NCBI RefSeq assembly: GCF_003096355.1
Contig: NZ_QEKI01000001.1
Coordinates: 496,001 to 560,000 of the forward strand
DNA length: 64,000 bases
Direction of reading: 5' to 3'
DNA from: Pontibacter virosus
Lineage (GTDB): Bacteria > Bacteroidota > Bacteroidia > Cytophagales > Hymenobacteraceae
Translations under genes and position numbers: made by a program
The notes under the pieces: model-generated
Told to the model about the DNA's origin: nothing
The model's input: only the letters and a program-made list of their open reading frames with translations
Database searches by the model: none
Shown: in pieces, positions 34,920 through 44,371 of the stretch
How the letters are laid out: each line of letters begins with the position of its first letter
How positions within the stretch are numbered: position 1 is the stretch's first letter

Positions 34920-35504
34920 ATGACCGCTACACTAAACATATTGCTTGAGCAGGTACGTGCCTGTCGCCTTTGCGCCGAACATTTGCCACATGGGCCAAGG
35001 CCAGTGCTGCGAGCATCTCCTTCCGCACGCCTGCTGATAGTAGGGCAGGCGCCGGGGACCAGGGTACACGCCAGTGGCATCCCATGGGACGACCAGAGCG
35101 GCAAACGCCTCAGGCAGTGGATGGGCATAGACCCGGAGGTATTTTATGACGAGCAACAGGTGGCGATCATCCCGATGGGTTTCTGTTACCCCGGCAAAGG
35201 CAAGAGCGGTGACCTGCCTCCCCGCCCCGAGTGTGCCCGGCACTGGCACCAGCAACTTTTACCCCTGCTGCCCCATGTTCAGCTCACGCTGCTGGTTGGC
35301 AAGTATGCGCAAGACTACTTTCTGGGTGAAAGGGCCAGACCTACCCTTACCGAAACCGTAACGAACTGGGCCGAATATCTGCCTGCGTACATGCCCCTGC
35401 CCCACCCCTCGCCGCGCAATCAGTTTTGGCTGCAGCGCAACCCCTGGTTTGAGCAGGAAGCTATACCTGTGCTGCAACAACTCGTGGAGCAGTCCCTTAG
35501 CTAA
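34920..35504 (+). CDS. Uracil-DNA glycosylase superfamily protein
   Basis: The product (194 residues from this ATG) shows the UDG superfamily motifs: VGQAPGTR (motif 1 with substrate-binding Gln-Ala-Pro-Gly) and PHPSPRN (motif 3 with His). CRLC near residue 12 may be part of a metal site, as in family 4 and 5 enzymes. Family placement is uncertain. Superfamily members cut uracil or other damaged bases from DNA. A TTG 33 bases upstream is a possible start, but ATG is preferred. Confidence 0.82.
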   Translation: MTATLNILLEQVRACRLCAEHLPHGPRPVLRASPSARLLIVGQAPGTRVHASGIPWDDQSGKRLRQWMGIDPEVFYDEQQVAIIPMGFCYPGKGKSGDLPPRPECARHWHQQLLPLLPHVQLTLLVGKYAQDYFLGERARPTLTETVTNWAEYLPAYMPLPHPSPRNQFWLQRNPWFEQEAIPVLQQLVEQSLS

Positions 35505-35564
35505 TTTATACTTGGTATATTCCCTATAACTTCTATCTTCGTCTATCAGCACAAAACCTTCCTT

Positions 35565-36713
35565 ATGATCAACTACCCAAGCAGCAAACTACCCGATGTC
35601 GGCACCAGTATTTTCGCTGTGATGTCGGCGCTCGCCAATGAGCATGGTGCCATCAACCTGTCGCAGGGCTTCCCTGATTTTAACTGCCCTGATGAGTTGA
35701 TAGCACTTGTGACCAAGTACATGCAGGAAGGCTACAACCAGTATGCCCCGATGCCCGGCATGCCGGCTTTGCGCCACAAGATAAGCGAAAAAACAGAGAA
35801 GGTATACGGTTACCGCCCGGACCCGGACCAGGAAGTAACGGTTACGTCCGGCGCTACGGAGGCGTTGTTCGCTGCCATCACGGCCGTGGTAAAATCAGGC
35901 GACGAAGTGGTGGTGCTGGAGCCCTGCTACGACAGCTACGCACCGGCCATCCGGCTGGCAGGCGGCATCCCGATCTATGTGCCCCTGGCCTTGCCTGACT
36001 TCAGCATCGACTGGGACTTACTGAAGAAGAACATCTCAAGCCGCACCCGCCTGATCATCATCAACACGCCACACAACCCGACCGGCGCCGTGATTCCGAG
36101 AGAAGACCTGGAAAAGCTAGCCAACCTGACCGACGGCACTGACATCCTGATCCTGAGCGATGAGGTATATGAGCACATGGTATTTGACGGGAAGGAGCAC
36201 GTGAGCGCCTTACAGATCGAGTCGTTGCGGCAGCGGGCCTTTGTGGTCTCCTCTTTCGGGAAAACCTACCACACCACCGGCTGGAAGATCGGCTATGTAG
36301 TAGCGCCACCAGCGCTTACAGCCGAGCTGCGCAAGATGCACCAGTTCATTACTTTCAGCACGGTTACGCCACTACAACTAGCCATCGCCGACTACATGGA
36401 CAACGAAGCCCACTACCACTCCCTGCCCGACTTCTACCAGGCCAAACGCGACTTGTTCTGTGAGTTGGTGCAGCCATCGCGGTTTGAGCTTATACCTTCG
36501 GCCGGCACTTATTTTCAGCTGCTGAAGTATGACACTATTTCTCAAGAGCACGACCTGGGCTTTGCCAAGCGCCTCACGCAGGAAATCGGCGTAGCCTCTG
36601 TCCCTGTCTCAGCCTTCTACCACAACAAAACCGACCACCACTACCTACGCTTCTGCTTCGCCAAAAGTGAGGAGACCTTGAGACAGGCCGCGGAGCGGCT
36701 GGTGAAGTTGTGA
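35565..36713 (+). CDS. Methionine aminotransferase (PLP-dependent, YbdL-like)
   Basis: The 382-residue enzyme is a fold-type I aminotransferase. Visible are NLSQGFPDF, the TSGATEALF cofactor site, NTPHNPTGAV, ILSDEVYE (Asp and Tyr binding PLP), and the Schiff-base Lys in SSFGKTYHTTGWKIGY. It resembles E. coli YbdL, which transaminates methionine and aromatic acids, often with glutamine as partner. The nitrilase-type omega-amidase 0.5 kb downstream fits the glutamine transaminase - omega-amidase pathway. Confidence 0.9.
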   Translation: MINYPSSKLPDVGTSIFAVMSALANEHGAINLSQGFPDFNCPDELIALVTKYMQEGYNQYAPMPGMPALRHKISEKTEKVYGYRPDPDQEVTVTSGATEALFAAITAVVKSGDEVVVLEPCYDSYAPAIRLAGGIPIYVPLALPDFSIDWDLLKKNISSRTRLIIINTPHNPTGAVIPREDLEKLANLTDGTDILILSDEVYEHMVFDGKEHVSALQIESLRQRAFVVSSFGKTYHTTGWKIGYVVAPPALTAELRKMHQFITFSTVTPLQLAIADYMDNEAHYHSLPDFYQAKRDLFCELVQPSRFELIPSAGTYFQLLKYDTISQEHDLGFAKRLTQEIGVASVPVSAFYHNKTDHHYLRFCFAKSEETLRQAAERLVKL

Positions 36714-37245
36714 TGGTTGATGGCTAAATTATTGATGGTTAAATTGTTGATGGTTTATAAATCTATATATACAGGACAACAACTTCAGCCAGGTTTACGA
36801 AGCGAATCTCAACTCTTCGAGATGAAAGGGACCTTTGTCAAGAGCATTTAGCTAATGTGATGGAAGGCTTAGGTATAAGTCTTATATTACACAACCACTG
36901 GCAGGTATGGCAAGACATCCTTGCCCCATAAGCGATGAAACATACCAAAATGGCCAGGTGCACTTTACGGCGCTCCACTGTTCGAGCGTTCAGCGAGTTT
37001 GGAGCGTCTTGATTTTTTTGCCTACTGGGGGGAGGGGCCCTCTATTTTTTCATCAAGGAAAAAAGTAGGTGCCCGCCGCACAGGCGAAGCAATGAAACAT
37101 AGTAAGTTAACCTAAGCAACAGTAGAAGACTCGAAGCAAGAGCTTACCTCCCTTTTAACCAAGATTCTTTCAGAATGACAAAAGGGTTAGCTTGGGATAA
37201 AGTGTCAGTACAATCATAAAGCGTTTTTGTTTATACCTATCACCC
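36713..37245. repeat. Repeat-filled intergenic region before the omega-amidase gene
   Basis: No gene is supported. It starts with GATGGTTAAATTGTTGATGG units (36713-36760), continues with copy 2 of the structured repeat (36871-37090), and ends with a REP-like core in reverse orientation (37159-37180). Confidence 0.6.
36871..37090 (+). repeat. Structured dispersed intergenic repeat, copy 2
   Basis: Homologous to 6076-6281. It has an extra block of about 18 bases (GGGGGGAGGGGCCCTCTA, 37027-37044) inserted in the left arm of the second hairpin. The right arm GAAAAAAGTAGG still matches the split left arm CCTACT plus TTTTTTC. The block resembles the centre of the palindrome at 20779-21002. Confidence 0.75.
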
Positions 37246-38022
37246 ATGCAAGACTTACGCATCACCATCATCCAAACCGCACTGCATTGGCAGGACGCCA
37301 CCGCAAACCGAGCCATGTTCTCGGAAAAACTGGCTGCTGTAGCACCTGCAACAGACCTGATTGTGCTGCCTGAAATGTTTACGACTGGTTTTAGTATGCA
37401 GGCGAGTGAGCTGGCTGAGGAAGCAGAGGGACCTACGCTGCAATGGATGAAGGTGGAAGCGGCCAGGTATAACGCCGTGCTGACGGGCAGTGTGATTGTG
37501 AAAGAAGGAGAGAATTATTACAACAGACTGTACTGGGTGCGTGCTGACGGTACTCACGAGCACTACAACAAACGCCACCTCTTCCGGATGGCAAAAGAGC
37601 ATCACAGCTATACCGCGGGCAAAGAAAAGCTATTGGTGGAACTGAAAGGCTGGAACATTTGCCCACTGGTGTGCTACGATTTACGTTTCCCGGTATGGAG
37701 CCGCAACATGAATAGCCAGTACGATTTGTTGCTCTACGTCGCCAACTGGCCCAAACCACGCAACTATGCCTGGAGCACGCTTTTGCAGGCCCGCGCCATC
37801 GAGAACCTGAGCTATGTGGTGGGCGTGAACCGCGTTGGAACAGACGGCAACGGGCACCCCTATACTGGCGACTCCGCCATCATCCATCCTAAAGGACACA
37901 AGCTGCTCGAGACAGCCGAAGCGGAAGGTGTACACACCATCACCTTGACCAAACAGGAGTTGACCGATTTCCGGGAGGCTTTCCCGGCGCACCTCGATGC
38001 GGATGATTTTACACTAAACTGA
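37246..38022 (+). CDS. Nitrilase-family omega-amidase (YafV-like)
   Basis: The 258-residue enzyme shows the nitrilase triad: Glu in LPEMFTTGF (near residue 43), Lys in YNKRHLF (near 109) and Cys in VCYDLRFPVW (near 144). YafV-type enzymes hydrolyse alpha-ketoglutaramate and ketosuccinamate. With the methionine aminotransferase upstream it would complete salvage of keto-acids with glutamine as amino donor. Its 3-prime end overlaps the convergent gene at 38014 by nine bases. Confidence 0.9.
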   Translation: MQDLRITIIQTALHWQDATANRAMFSEKLAAVAPATDLIVLPEMFTTGFSMQASELAEEAEGPTLQWMKVEAARYNAVLTGSVIVKEGENYYNRLYWVRADGTHEHYNKRHLFRMAKEHHSYTAGKEKLLVELKGWNICPLVCYDLRFPVWSRNMNSQYDLLLYVANWPKPRNYAWSTLLQARAIENLSYVVGVNRVGTDGNGHPYTGDSAIIHPKGHKLLETAEAEGVHTITLTKQELTDFREAFPAHLDADDFTLN

Positions 38023-38391
38023 TTTTGTCAGAAACTGACGCAGCGCCTCTTCGTCGGACAGTAAGGTATAGGCTATACCTGTCCGGGCCTGCAGCATCCG
38101 CAGCAGGCGGGGCTGCTGACCGATGAGCAGAATGTGCCGCTGTGCATGTGGCAAAAGCAACTCCTCGAGTAGCGGCATCAGCCGGTTTAAATCCCCGGAC
38201 CCACCCTTTATACACACCACCGTTTCCTGATTTTCCTGCAGCAGGCGCACCCCGTACTGCTGCAGGGTGGTATCAGACCTGGCGTCTACATCAAATACAG
38301 GTATAGCAGGCGCGTGCTGCCGCACCATTCTGAGGATGGGTTTATCGAATGAGGTTTCCTCCGAGAGATCAATAAGCAGAAAGGCCTGCAT
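38014..38391 (-). CDS. Hypothetical protein coupled to the T9SS cargo gene
   Basis: The 125-residue protein is soluble, with an alternating strand/helix pattern (AFLLIDLS, ETVVCIKGG, RHILLIGQ) that suggests a Rossmann-like or flavodoxin-like fold. I do not recognise it. Its ATG overlaps the stop codon of the upstream gene as TAATG, so translation is coupled. It contains an inverted AGGTATA pair at 38064-38080 that encodes part of TGIAYTLL. Confidence 0.6.
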   Translation of the reverse strand: MQAFLLIDLSEETSFDKPILRMVRQHAPAIPVFDVDARSDTTLQQYGVRLLQENQETVVCIKGGSGDLNRLMPLLEELLLPHAQRHILLIGQQPRLLRMLQARTGIAYTLLSDEEALRQFLTKSV

Positions 38392-40631
38392 TAGTGAATT
38401 ACCAGTCTACGGGTTTCATGGCGGCCGTCGCGAGAGGTGGCACGTAGCAGGTATACGCCTGCCTTCAGGTGATCCACATTTAAGGTATGGCGGCGGTTAA
38501 AGCTATCGGCTCCGTCGTATACTTTGCGCCCGATCATGTCGTGTAGCACGATAGAAACTGCCTCGCCCGCCCGTACCTGCACAGGCTGCTGGGCGCCTGC
38601 TACCGGATTCGGGTATACCTTCAGTTCCAGGCCGCTCGACTTGTCATTCGGATTTCCGTAATTGCCTCCAGTCTGCTGCAATAGGTTTACGCCCCCTCCT
38701 TGGGTACCAATGGCCAGGTATAGCTTGTAGGGTCCGCCCAGTTCGGCCACTGCCAGGCTTAGTCCGCGACCAAAGCGGGAAGTTTGCGCCTCTCCTATCA
38801 GCTCGTTTTCCAGCACCTCGGTTGTTTCGGTAAAGTCCCCTTCCAGATTTTCCAGGAAGTCGTTGTAAATACGCAGTGCTCCGCTATCGTCCACGGTGAG
38901 CAGATCAAGCTTGGCATTACCGTCAATGTCCACTACCACTGGTGCCAGGTTGCGGCGGTAAAAATCGAATTTGATGCCCCCGATGCTTTGCTTCTCCAGC
39001 ACAAAGCCGTTTCCGGAAGAGCGGTAGTAATCCAGCGTGCCGCCGGCTTTCCCGACCAGCATTTCCACGCGCTGCCCATCCACTCTAAACAGGTGTGGGG
39101 TGTCGCCATTTGCCAGTGTATGGAGGTGCAATAGGCGGGTAGTGTTATAAGCATAAGGCTGACCGACTTTTGCATTGTTGACGTAATAGCCTATGTGCGT
39201 GGCACCCGCATGGTTATGGTCATGGCCTGAACCGGACTGCGTTGTGAAGGTCAGGACGAGATCCGGCACGCCATCCTGGTTGATGTCGAAGAAAGACGGC
39301 TTCAGCGAAAGCATGTTCTGGTTAGACAGGGCCAGGTAATCGTCGGTCACGAACGTGAAAGCGGGTTCTGCCAAGGTACCGGTGTTGAGGTAGAGGCTGA
39401 GCGTTGCCACAACGCGGCCATTGCGGTTCGCCCGACCATTGCCGACTAACAGGTCGAGCAGGCCGTCGCCGTTGATGTCGGCAAAAGCGGGGTAGGCGTT
39501 TTCGCCCAGGTCGATCATCTGGCTTTGCAGAAAGTTATCCTGCGCAAACTCAAAGTTCGGCTGGCTGGCGGTGCCCGTGTTGCGATAGAGCCAGGATGAG
39601 CGCTGCAACTCCAGGTCGCCTCCGTTCTCGCCGCTGTTCGGTGCCACGAGCAGGTCAGGTACACCATCAAAAGTCACATCTTCGGAGTAGGCCGCCGGAA
39701 AAAGTTTGAAACTGGCAGCACGGTTGCCTGCCGGAAAAACCGTCTCGAAGCTTTCCATCCGGGCCTGCGTCTTAGTGCCCACGTTATCCATCTTCACAAG
39801 GCTCTCGCACTCCACGCTGCCCATCAGCAGGTCTTTATCTCCGTCGCCGTCCAGGTCAATGGCCAGCAGCGCGGAGCCGTCGTGGCCCGAGTGCAGGGGA
39901 CCTGCCATACGGCACTGTATGCCGAAGCCAAAATTGTTGCAGCCATGGCACTCCGTAATCTGCCCCCACCAGTCGGAGGAGAGCGCAAACTCCAGCGATC
40001 CGCATGGTTTGCTTTCCTCCACCTGCATGTTCTGGTAATACTCCAGGGTATAGCCCCCCGAAAATTCTGAGAGCAGGATATCCAGGTCGCCGTCGCCGTC
40101 CATGTCCACGATGGCAGGTATATCGGAAATATTCATTTGCATATTGATGGTGTTCACGCCATTGCGGCTCCGGTAAAAGAGGGCATCCTGTGCCAGCACA
40201 AAAGTCGGATACTTGTTGCTGGTGGCCTCCTGCCGGTATACCCGTATACCGAGTGGTGTGCTGGTAAAGATATCTTTCAGACCGTCGCAATTATAGTCGC
40301 GCAGCAGCACCCAGTTTTCGAGTTCGGCCGGGAACATAGCCTCGTACTCGGGAGCATACTTATACTGCCACTGGCCTCCCTCCTGCACGGCCAGGTAGGT
40401 ATAGACTTTGCGCAACATACGGTCGAAGACAAACAGGTCGTCGCGCCCGTCTTTGTTCAGGTCGATGGTGGAGAATTGCGGCGTGTTGAGTCCACCGCCC
40501 CAGGGGTTGCGTAGTTCAGTTTCACCGACCTTTACAGGTATATCCGTGCGTTGCTGGAATCGCAGCGGCTCCTGCGCCACAACGTCAGGTATAAGTAAAA
40601 GGAAAAAGAGGAGTGACAACAGATAGCGCAT
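38391..40631 (-). CDS. FG-GAP/VCBS repeat protein with T9SS sorting domain
   Basis: The product (746 residues from this ATG) has a signal peptide (MRYLLSLLFFLLLIPDVVAQ) and at least seven calcium-type FG-GAP repeats (DLNKDGRDDLF, DMDGDGDLDIL, DLDGDGDKDLL, DINGDGLLDLL, DINQDGVPDLV, DIDGNAKLDLL) forming a beta-propeller. The last 80 residues are a type A T9SS sorting domain (VYPNPV, LHDMIGRKVYDG, LKAGVYLLRATS). It should be exported by T9SS and attached to the surface or released. A TTG start 18 bases upstream is less likely. Confidence 0.93.
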   Translation of the reverse strand: MRYLLSLLFFLLLIPDVVAQEPLRFQQRTDIPVKVGETELRNPWGGGLNTPQFSTIDLNKDGRDDLFVFDRMLRKVYTYLAVQEGGQWQYKYAPEYEAMFPAELENWVLLRDYNCDGLKDIFTSTPLGIRVYRQEATSNKYPTFVLAQDALFYRSRNGVNTINMQMNISDIPAIVDMDGDGDLDILLSEFSGGYTLEYYQNMQVEESKPCGSLEFALSSDWWGQITECHGCNNFGFGIQCRMAGPLHSGHDGSALLAIDLDGDGDKDLLMGSVECESLVKMDNVGTKTQARMESFETVFPAGNRAASFKLFPAAYSEDVTFDGVPDLLVAPNSGENGGDLELQRSSWLYRNTGTASQPNFEFAQDNFLQSQMIDLGENAYPAFADINGDGLLDLLVGNGRANRNGRVVATLSLYLNTGTLAEPAFTFVTDDYLALSNQNMLSLKPSFFDINQDGVPDLVLTFTTQSGSGHDHNHAGATHIGYYVNNAKVGQPYAYNTTRLLHLHTLANGDTPHLFRVDGQRVEMLVGKAGGTLDYYRSSGNGFVLEKQSIGGIKFDFYRRNLAPVVVDIDGNAKLDLLTVDDSGALRIYNDFLENLEGDFTETTEVLENELIGEAQTSRFGRGLSLAVAELGGPYKLYLAIGTQGGGVNLLQQTGGNYGNPNDKSSGLELKVYPNPVAGAQQPVQVRAGEAVSIVLHDMIGRKVYDGADSFNRRHTLNVDHLKAGVYLLRATSRDGRHETRRLVIH

Positions 40632-40756
40632 AGACAGTTTGTTAGGCAATCGGGCTGTTGCTTTTGCCGTTTTGGATGTATATTGCCAAGGCAGCAGCTT
40701 GTTATACCTTATCTTGGGCAGCTTCTACCAAATTACAGACTAAAAATACGCATTTC

Positions 40757-42043
40757 ATGCCGAACAGCATCGACTTTCTTTACCAAAAATACCTGGAGTG
40801 CCGCCACGTCAGCACCGACTCCCGTGCCCCGCAGGACCAAAGCCTGTTTTTCGCCCTGAATGGTCCTAATTTCAAGGGAGCCAAGTTCGCACAGGGCGCC
40901 CTGGACAAAGGTGCCAAATACGCCGTGGTAGACGATCCGGCGCTGGCCTCTGACCATGTATTTGTAGTGGAAGATACCCTACAGGCGCTGCAGGACCTGG
41001 CCCGTTACCACCGACAGCAGCTGAGTATACCTGTGATCGGCATCACGGGCAGCAACGGCAAAACTACGACCAAAGAGTTGATCTATGCGGTGCTGAGCCA
41101 GCAGTTCAACACGCTTTATACCCAGGGCAACCTCAACAACCACATTGGGGTGCCGCTCACTTTGCTGCGCCTCAAGCCCGAGCACGAAATGGCGATCATC
41201 GAGATGGGCGCCAACCACATCGGGGAAATTGCTCTGCTCAGCAGCATTGCGATGCCAACACATGGGATGATCACCAACATCGGCAAGGCGCACCTGGAGG
41301 GCTTTGGAAGTCTGGAGGGTGTGGCACGCGGCAAGAGCGAGCTCTACGTACACCTGTTGGAGCATGGCGGAACCGTATTTGTGAACACCGGCAATGAGCA
41401 CCTGATGCGCATGAGCCGCCGCATCGAAAGCAAAGTCACCTACCCTGCCGCTGGCGATTTTTATCACAGCGAATTGCTGGAGGCTTCTCCTTACGTGGTG
41501 TACAAGGACGAAGAAGGCCACGTGGTGAACACCCAACTGGTGGGCAGCTACAACTACGAGAACATGGCCGCTGCGGCTTGCATTGGTAAGTACTTTGGCG
41601 TGCCGCTGGAGAAAGCCAACATGGCCATCGCCAACTACAGTCCCGTGAATAACCGCTCACAGGTGATGCAGAAAGGCTCCAACACCCTCATCCTCGACGC
41701 CTACAACGCCAACCCAACTTCCATGGCTGCGGCAATCCGCAATTTCGGCGGCATGAACGCGCCACACAAGGTCGTAATTGTGGGTGATATGCTGGAGATG
41801 GGCACTGAAAGCGCCACGGAACACAAGGCCATCGGTGAGATTATCGCAGCGCAGAACTTTGACACGGTGCTGCTTTGCGGCCCGGAAATGAAGCACGCTG
41901 CTGAAACTGACAGTCGCTTCCATTACTTTGCTACCAAGGCTGAGCTGCAAAGCTGGCTGGAGGCTAATCCGGTTGCAGAGAGTTATGTGCTCGTGAAGGG
42001 CTCAAGAGGGATGGGTCTGGAGACGCTGGTGGAGGTCTTGTAG
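40757..42043 (+). CDS. murF: UDP-N-acetylmuramoyl-tripeptide--D-alanyl-D-alanine ligase MurF
   Basis: The product (428 residues from this ATG) is a Mur ligase. The N-terminal domain has STDSRAPQDQSLFFALNG. The ATP-binding loop is GITGSNGKTTTKE, followed by NLNNHIGVPLTLL and IEMGANHIGEI. The C-terminal domain has LDAYNANPTSM and VIVGDMLEMG. These identify MurF, which adds D-Ala-D-Ala to the peptidoglycan precursor in the cytoplasm. It stands alone here, away from any dcw cluster. An upstream TTG start is rejected because MurF begins near this ATG. Confidence 0.96.
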   Translation: MPNSIDFLYQKYLECRHVSTDSRAPQDQSLFFALNGPNFKGAKFAQGALDKGAKYAVVDDPALASDHVFVVEDTLQALQDLARYHRQQLSIPVIGITGSNGKTTTKELIYAVLSQQFNTLYTQGNLNNHIGVPLTLLRLKPEHEMAIIEMGANHIGEIALLSSIAMPTHGMITNIGKAHLEGFGSLEGVARGKSELYVHLLEHGGTVFVNTGNEHLMRMSRRIESKVTYPAAGDFYHSELLEASPYVVYKDEEGHVVNTQLVGSYNYENMAAAACIGKYFGVPLEKANMAIANYSPVNNRSQVMQKGSNTLILDAYNANPTSMAAAIRNFGGMNAPHKVVIVGDMLEMGTESATEHKAIGEIIAAQNFDTVLLCGPEMKHAAETDSRFHYFATKAELQSWLEANPVAESYVLVKGSRGMGLETLVEVL

Positions 42044-42080
42044 ATTTAAAAGTACGCTGGTTCTAGCCACTCCTATACCT

Positions 42081-42123
42081 AAGAACAAGGCCCGCGATTC
42101 AGATGATCGCGGGCCTTGTTCTT
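42081..42123. terminator. Bidirectional terminator between murF and rfbC
   Basis: A perfect 18-bp stem AAGAACAAGGCCCGCGAT / ATCGCGGGCCTTGTTCTT with a 7-base loop lies between convergent genes. Confidence 0.88.
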
Positions 42124-42167
42124 TTGCTTTCATGCAGAAGCCTTGTCTTCTACTGCTTGTATCTTCT

Positions 42168-42710
42168 TTAAAACGGCGAATCAAAATCCTTTAACAGCGG
42201 CAGCACTTCGTCTTTGGGCGATACAAGCGGCTCGGCCACACCCCAGTCTATACCCAGCGCGGGGTCGTTCCACAGGATGCCGCCTTCAGATGGCTGATGG
42301 TAGAGATTGGTGCATTTGTAGAGGAAGCTGGAATTGTCCTCCAGCGCCACAAAGCCGTGCGCAAAGCCTTCCGGTATGTAGAGCATGTTGTGCTGCTCGG
42401 CATCGAGTATGCAAGTGGCATGCTGTCCGTATGTTGGGGAGTTTTTGCGTAAATCAAGCGCTACGTCCAGCACGCGACCTGAGGTAACCCGCACCAGCTT
42501 GCCCTGCGCATACGGCGGCTTCTGGAAATGCAGGCCGCGCAGCACGCCTTTCTTCGACACCGATTCGTTGTCCTGCACAAAGACCGGGTTGATGCCAAAG
42601 GGCGCAAACATGCTGGCATTATAGGTTTCCATGAACCAGCCCCGCTCGTCGCGGAACACCCGTGGTATAAATTCGATCAGGCCTTCAATGTGATGGGTCT
42701 TGTGCTCCAT
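42168..42710 (-). CDS. rfbC: dTDP-4-dehydrorhamnose 3,5-epimerase
   Basis: The 180-residue protein is RfbC/RmlC of normal length. It shows FVQDNESVSKKGVLRGLHFQ (catalytic His), GKLVRVTSGRVLDVALDLRK, YIPEGFAHGF and ALGIDW. It epimerises dTDP-4-keto-6-deoxyglucose at C3 and C5 in dTDP-rhamnose synthesis for surface polysaccharide. The other rml genes are not in this window. Confidence 0.95.
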   Translation of the reverse strand: MEHKTHHIEGLIEFIPRVFRDERGWFMETYNASMFAPFGINPVFVQDNESVSKKGVLRGLHFQKPPYAQGKLVRVTSGRVLDVALDLRKNSPTYGQHATCILDAEQHNMLYIPEGFAHGFVALEDNSSFLYKCTNLYHQPSEGGILWNDPALGIDWGVAEPLVSPKDEVLPLLKDFDSPF

Positions 42711-42922
42711 GCTGGTATTAGTGGAAGTAGGATGGCTCTTTTAGATGGGTAGCAAGTTAGGCTTTTTCCCCTTTCTTCTGAAATTTTTCACCTAACTTGC
42801 GCCTGTTCCGCCAGTTTGCAAGTTGCTATACCTGCTAATCTTGACCAGGGCTGGAACCAATTACGTACAAGGAGGCATGCCGAAAAACAAGGCTGCCAAA
42901 CCGCTACGCTTAACATCTGAAA

Positions 42923-44128
42923 ATGGGTAAACAAAAATACTACGAAACCGCCAAGCCACAGGAAACTGCCGTGCTGGTGGCCGTGCCCGGTTACAAACAA
43001 ACCGACGAACAAACCAACGAGTACCTCGACGAACTGGCCTTCCTGACCGAGACTGCCGGTGCCGTGACCCTGAAACGCTTCGTGCAGAAGCTGGACAAAC
43101 CCGACACCCGCACCTTTGTGGGCAGCGGCAAACTGGACGAGATCAAAGCCTACGTAACCGAACACAGCATCGACATGGTGATCTTTGACGATGACCTGAG
43201 TCCTTCGCAGGTGCGCAACATCGAGCGTGAGTTGCAGGTCAAGATCGTGGACAGAAGTTTACTGATCCTTGACATCTTCGCGCTTCGTGCCAAAACTGCC
43301 CAGGCTCACACCCAGGTGGAACTGGCCCAGTACCAGTACCTGCTACCACGCCTGACCAACCTCTGGACCCACCTTTCCAAGCAAAAGGGTGGTATCGGCA
43401 TGAAGGGCCCGGGTGAAACCGAGATCGAGACCGACCGTCGTATTGTACGCGACAAAATTTCCTTGCTGCGTGACCGGTTGGAGAAGTTTGAAAAGCAAAA
43501 TTTTGAGCAGCGCAAATCGCGGTCAGGTATGGTGCGCGTGGCGCTGGTGGGTTATACCAACGTGGGCAAGTCCACGCTTATGAACCTGCTCTCCAAGTCC
43601 GATGTGTTTGCCGAAAACAAACTCTTCGCGACCGTAGACGCCACGGTGCGCAAGGTGGTACTCGACAACATTCCGTTTCTGCTGTCCGACACGGTAGGGT
43701 TCATCCGCAAGCTGCCCACCAAGCTGATCGAGGCCTTTAAGTCCACGCTCGACGAGATCCGCGAAGCCGACCTGCTGGTGCACGTGGTAGATGTGTCGCA
43801 CCCATCATTTGAAGACCAGATTGCGGTGGTAAACAACACGCTGCTCGACATCAACTCGGCAGACAAACCCGTAATGTTGGTGTTCAACAAAATAGACCAA
43901 TACCTGGAGCAACGGGAGCAGGAACTGCGAGAAGAAGGCGGAAATAATGAAGAGGGCCACGAAGTGCGCCCTTCCATCGAAGACCTCAAAGCTACCTACA
44001 TGGCCAAGGTGCATGCGCCTGCCCTGTTTATTTCGGCCACCAACCGCATCAACATCGATGAGCTGCGTGCCGAGTTGCAACGACGTGTGGCGGAAATCCA
44101 CTTTGAGAGGTATCCGAATAACGTGTAA
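42923..44128 (+). CDS. hflX: GTPase HflX
   Basis: The 401-residue protein has the HflX N-terminal domain (FVGSGKLDEIKAYV, FDDDLSPSQVRNIE), the linker GPGETEIETDRR, and a G domain with GYTNVGKSTL, DTVGFIRKLP and NKID. HflX binds the ribosome and splits stalled 70S particles under stress. Length and motifs are complete. No AGGTATA motif was seen inside. Confidence 0.96.
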   Translation: MGKQKYYETAKPQETAVLVAVPGYKQTDEQTNEYLDELAFLTETAGAVTLKRFVQKLDKPDTRTFVGSGKLDEIKAYVTEHSIDMVIFDDDLSPSQVRNIERELQVKIVDRSLLILDIFALRAKTAQAHTQVELAQYQYLLPRLTNLWTHLSKQKGGIGMKGPGETEIETDRRIVRDKISLLRDRLEKFEKQNFEQRKSRSGMVRVALVGYTNVGKSTLMNLLSKSDVFAENKLFATVDATVRKVVLDNIPFLLSDTVGFIRKLPTKLIEAFKSTLDEIREADLLVHVVDVSHPSFEDQIAVVNNTLLDINSADKPVMLVFNKIDQYLEQREQELREEGGNNEEGHEVRPSIEDLKATYMAKVHAPALFISATNRINIDELRAELQRRVAEIHFERYPNNV

Positions 44129-44150
44129 GCTTCTTTTTTTGATGAACCAG

Positions 44151-44186
44151 AAAAGGGAACCGTCCGGCATGGACGGTTCCCTTTTT
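44151..44186 (+). terminator. Terminator after hflX
   Basis: Arms AAAAGGGAACCGTCC and GGACGGTTCCCTTTTT enclose a 5-base loop. Confidence 0.88.
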
Positions 44187-44371
44187 GTTTTTGCCCCTGT
44201 TCTGCTTCTGCTATACCTGTCACGTATCCTGCTATACCTGCCAAACCTCACCAAAGCCAATCCAACTGCTCCCCTCACAACTATTTTCGCTTCCTTTCAG
44301 TAAACAGCATGTATAGCGGGCGCACTATGTAACAGGTGCTCTGTTATACCTTTCTGAAAGTGAATCATCTT

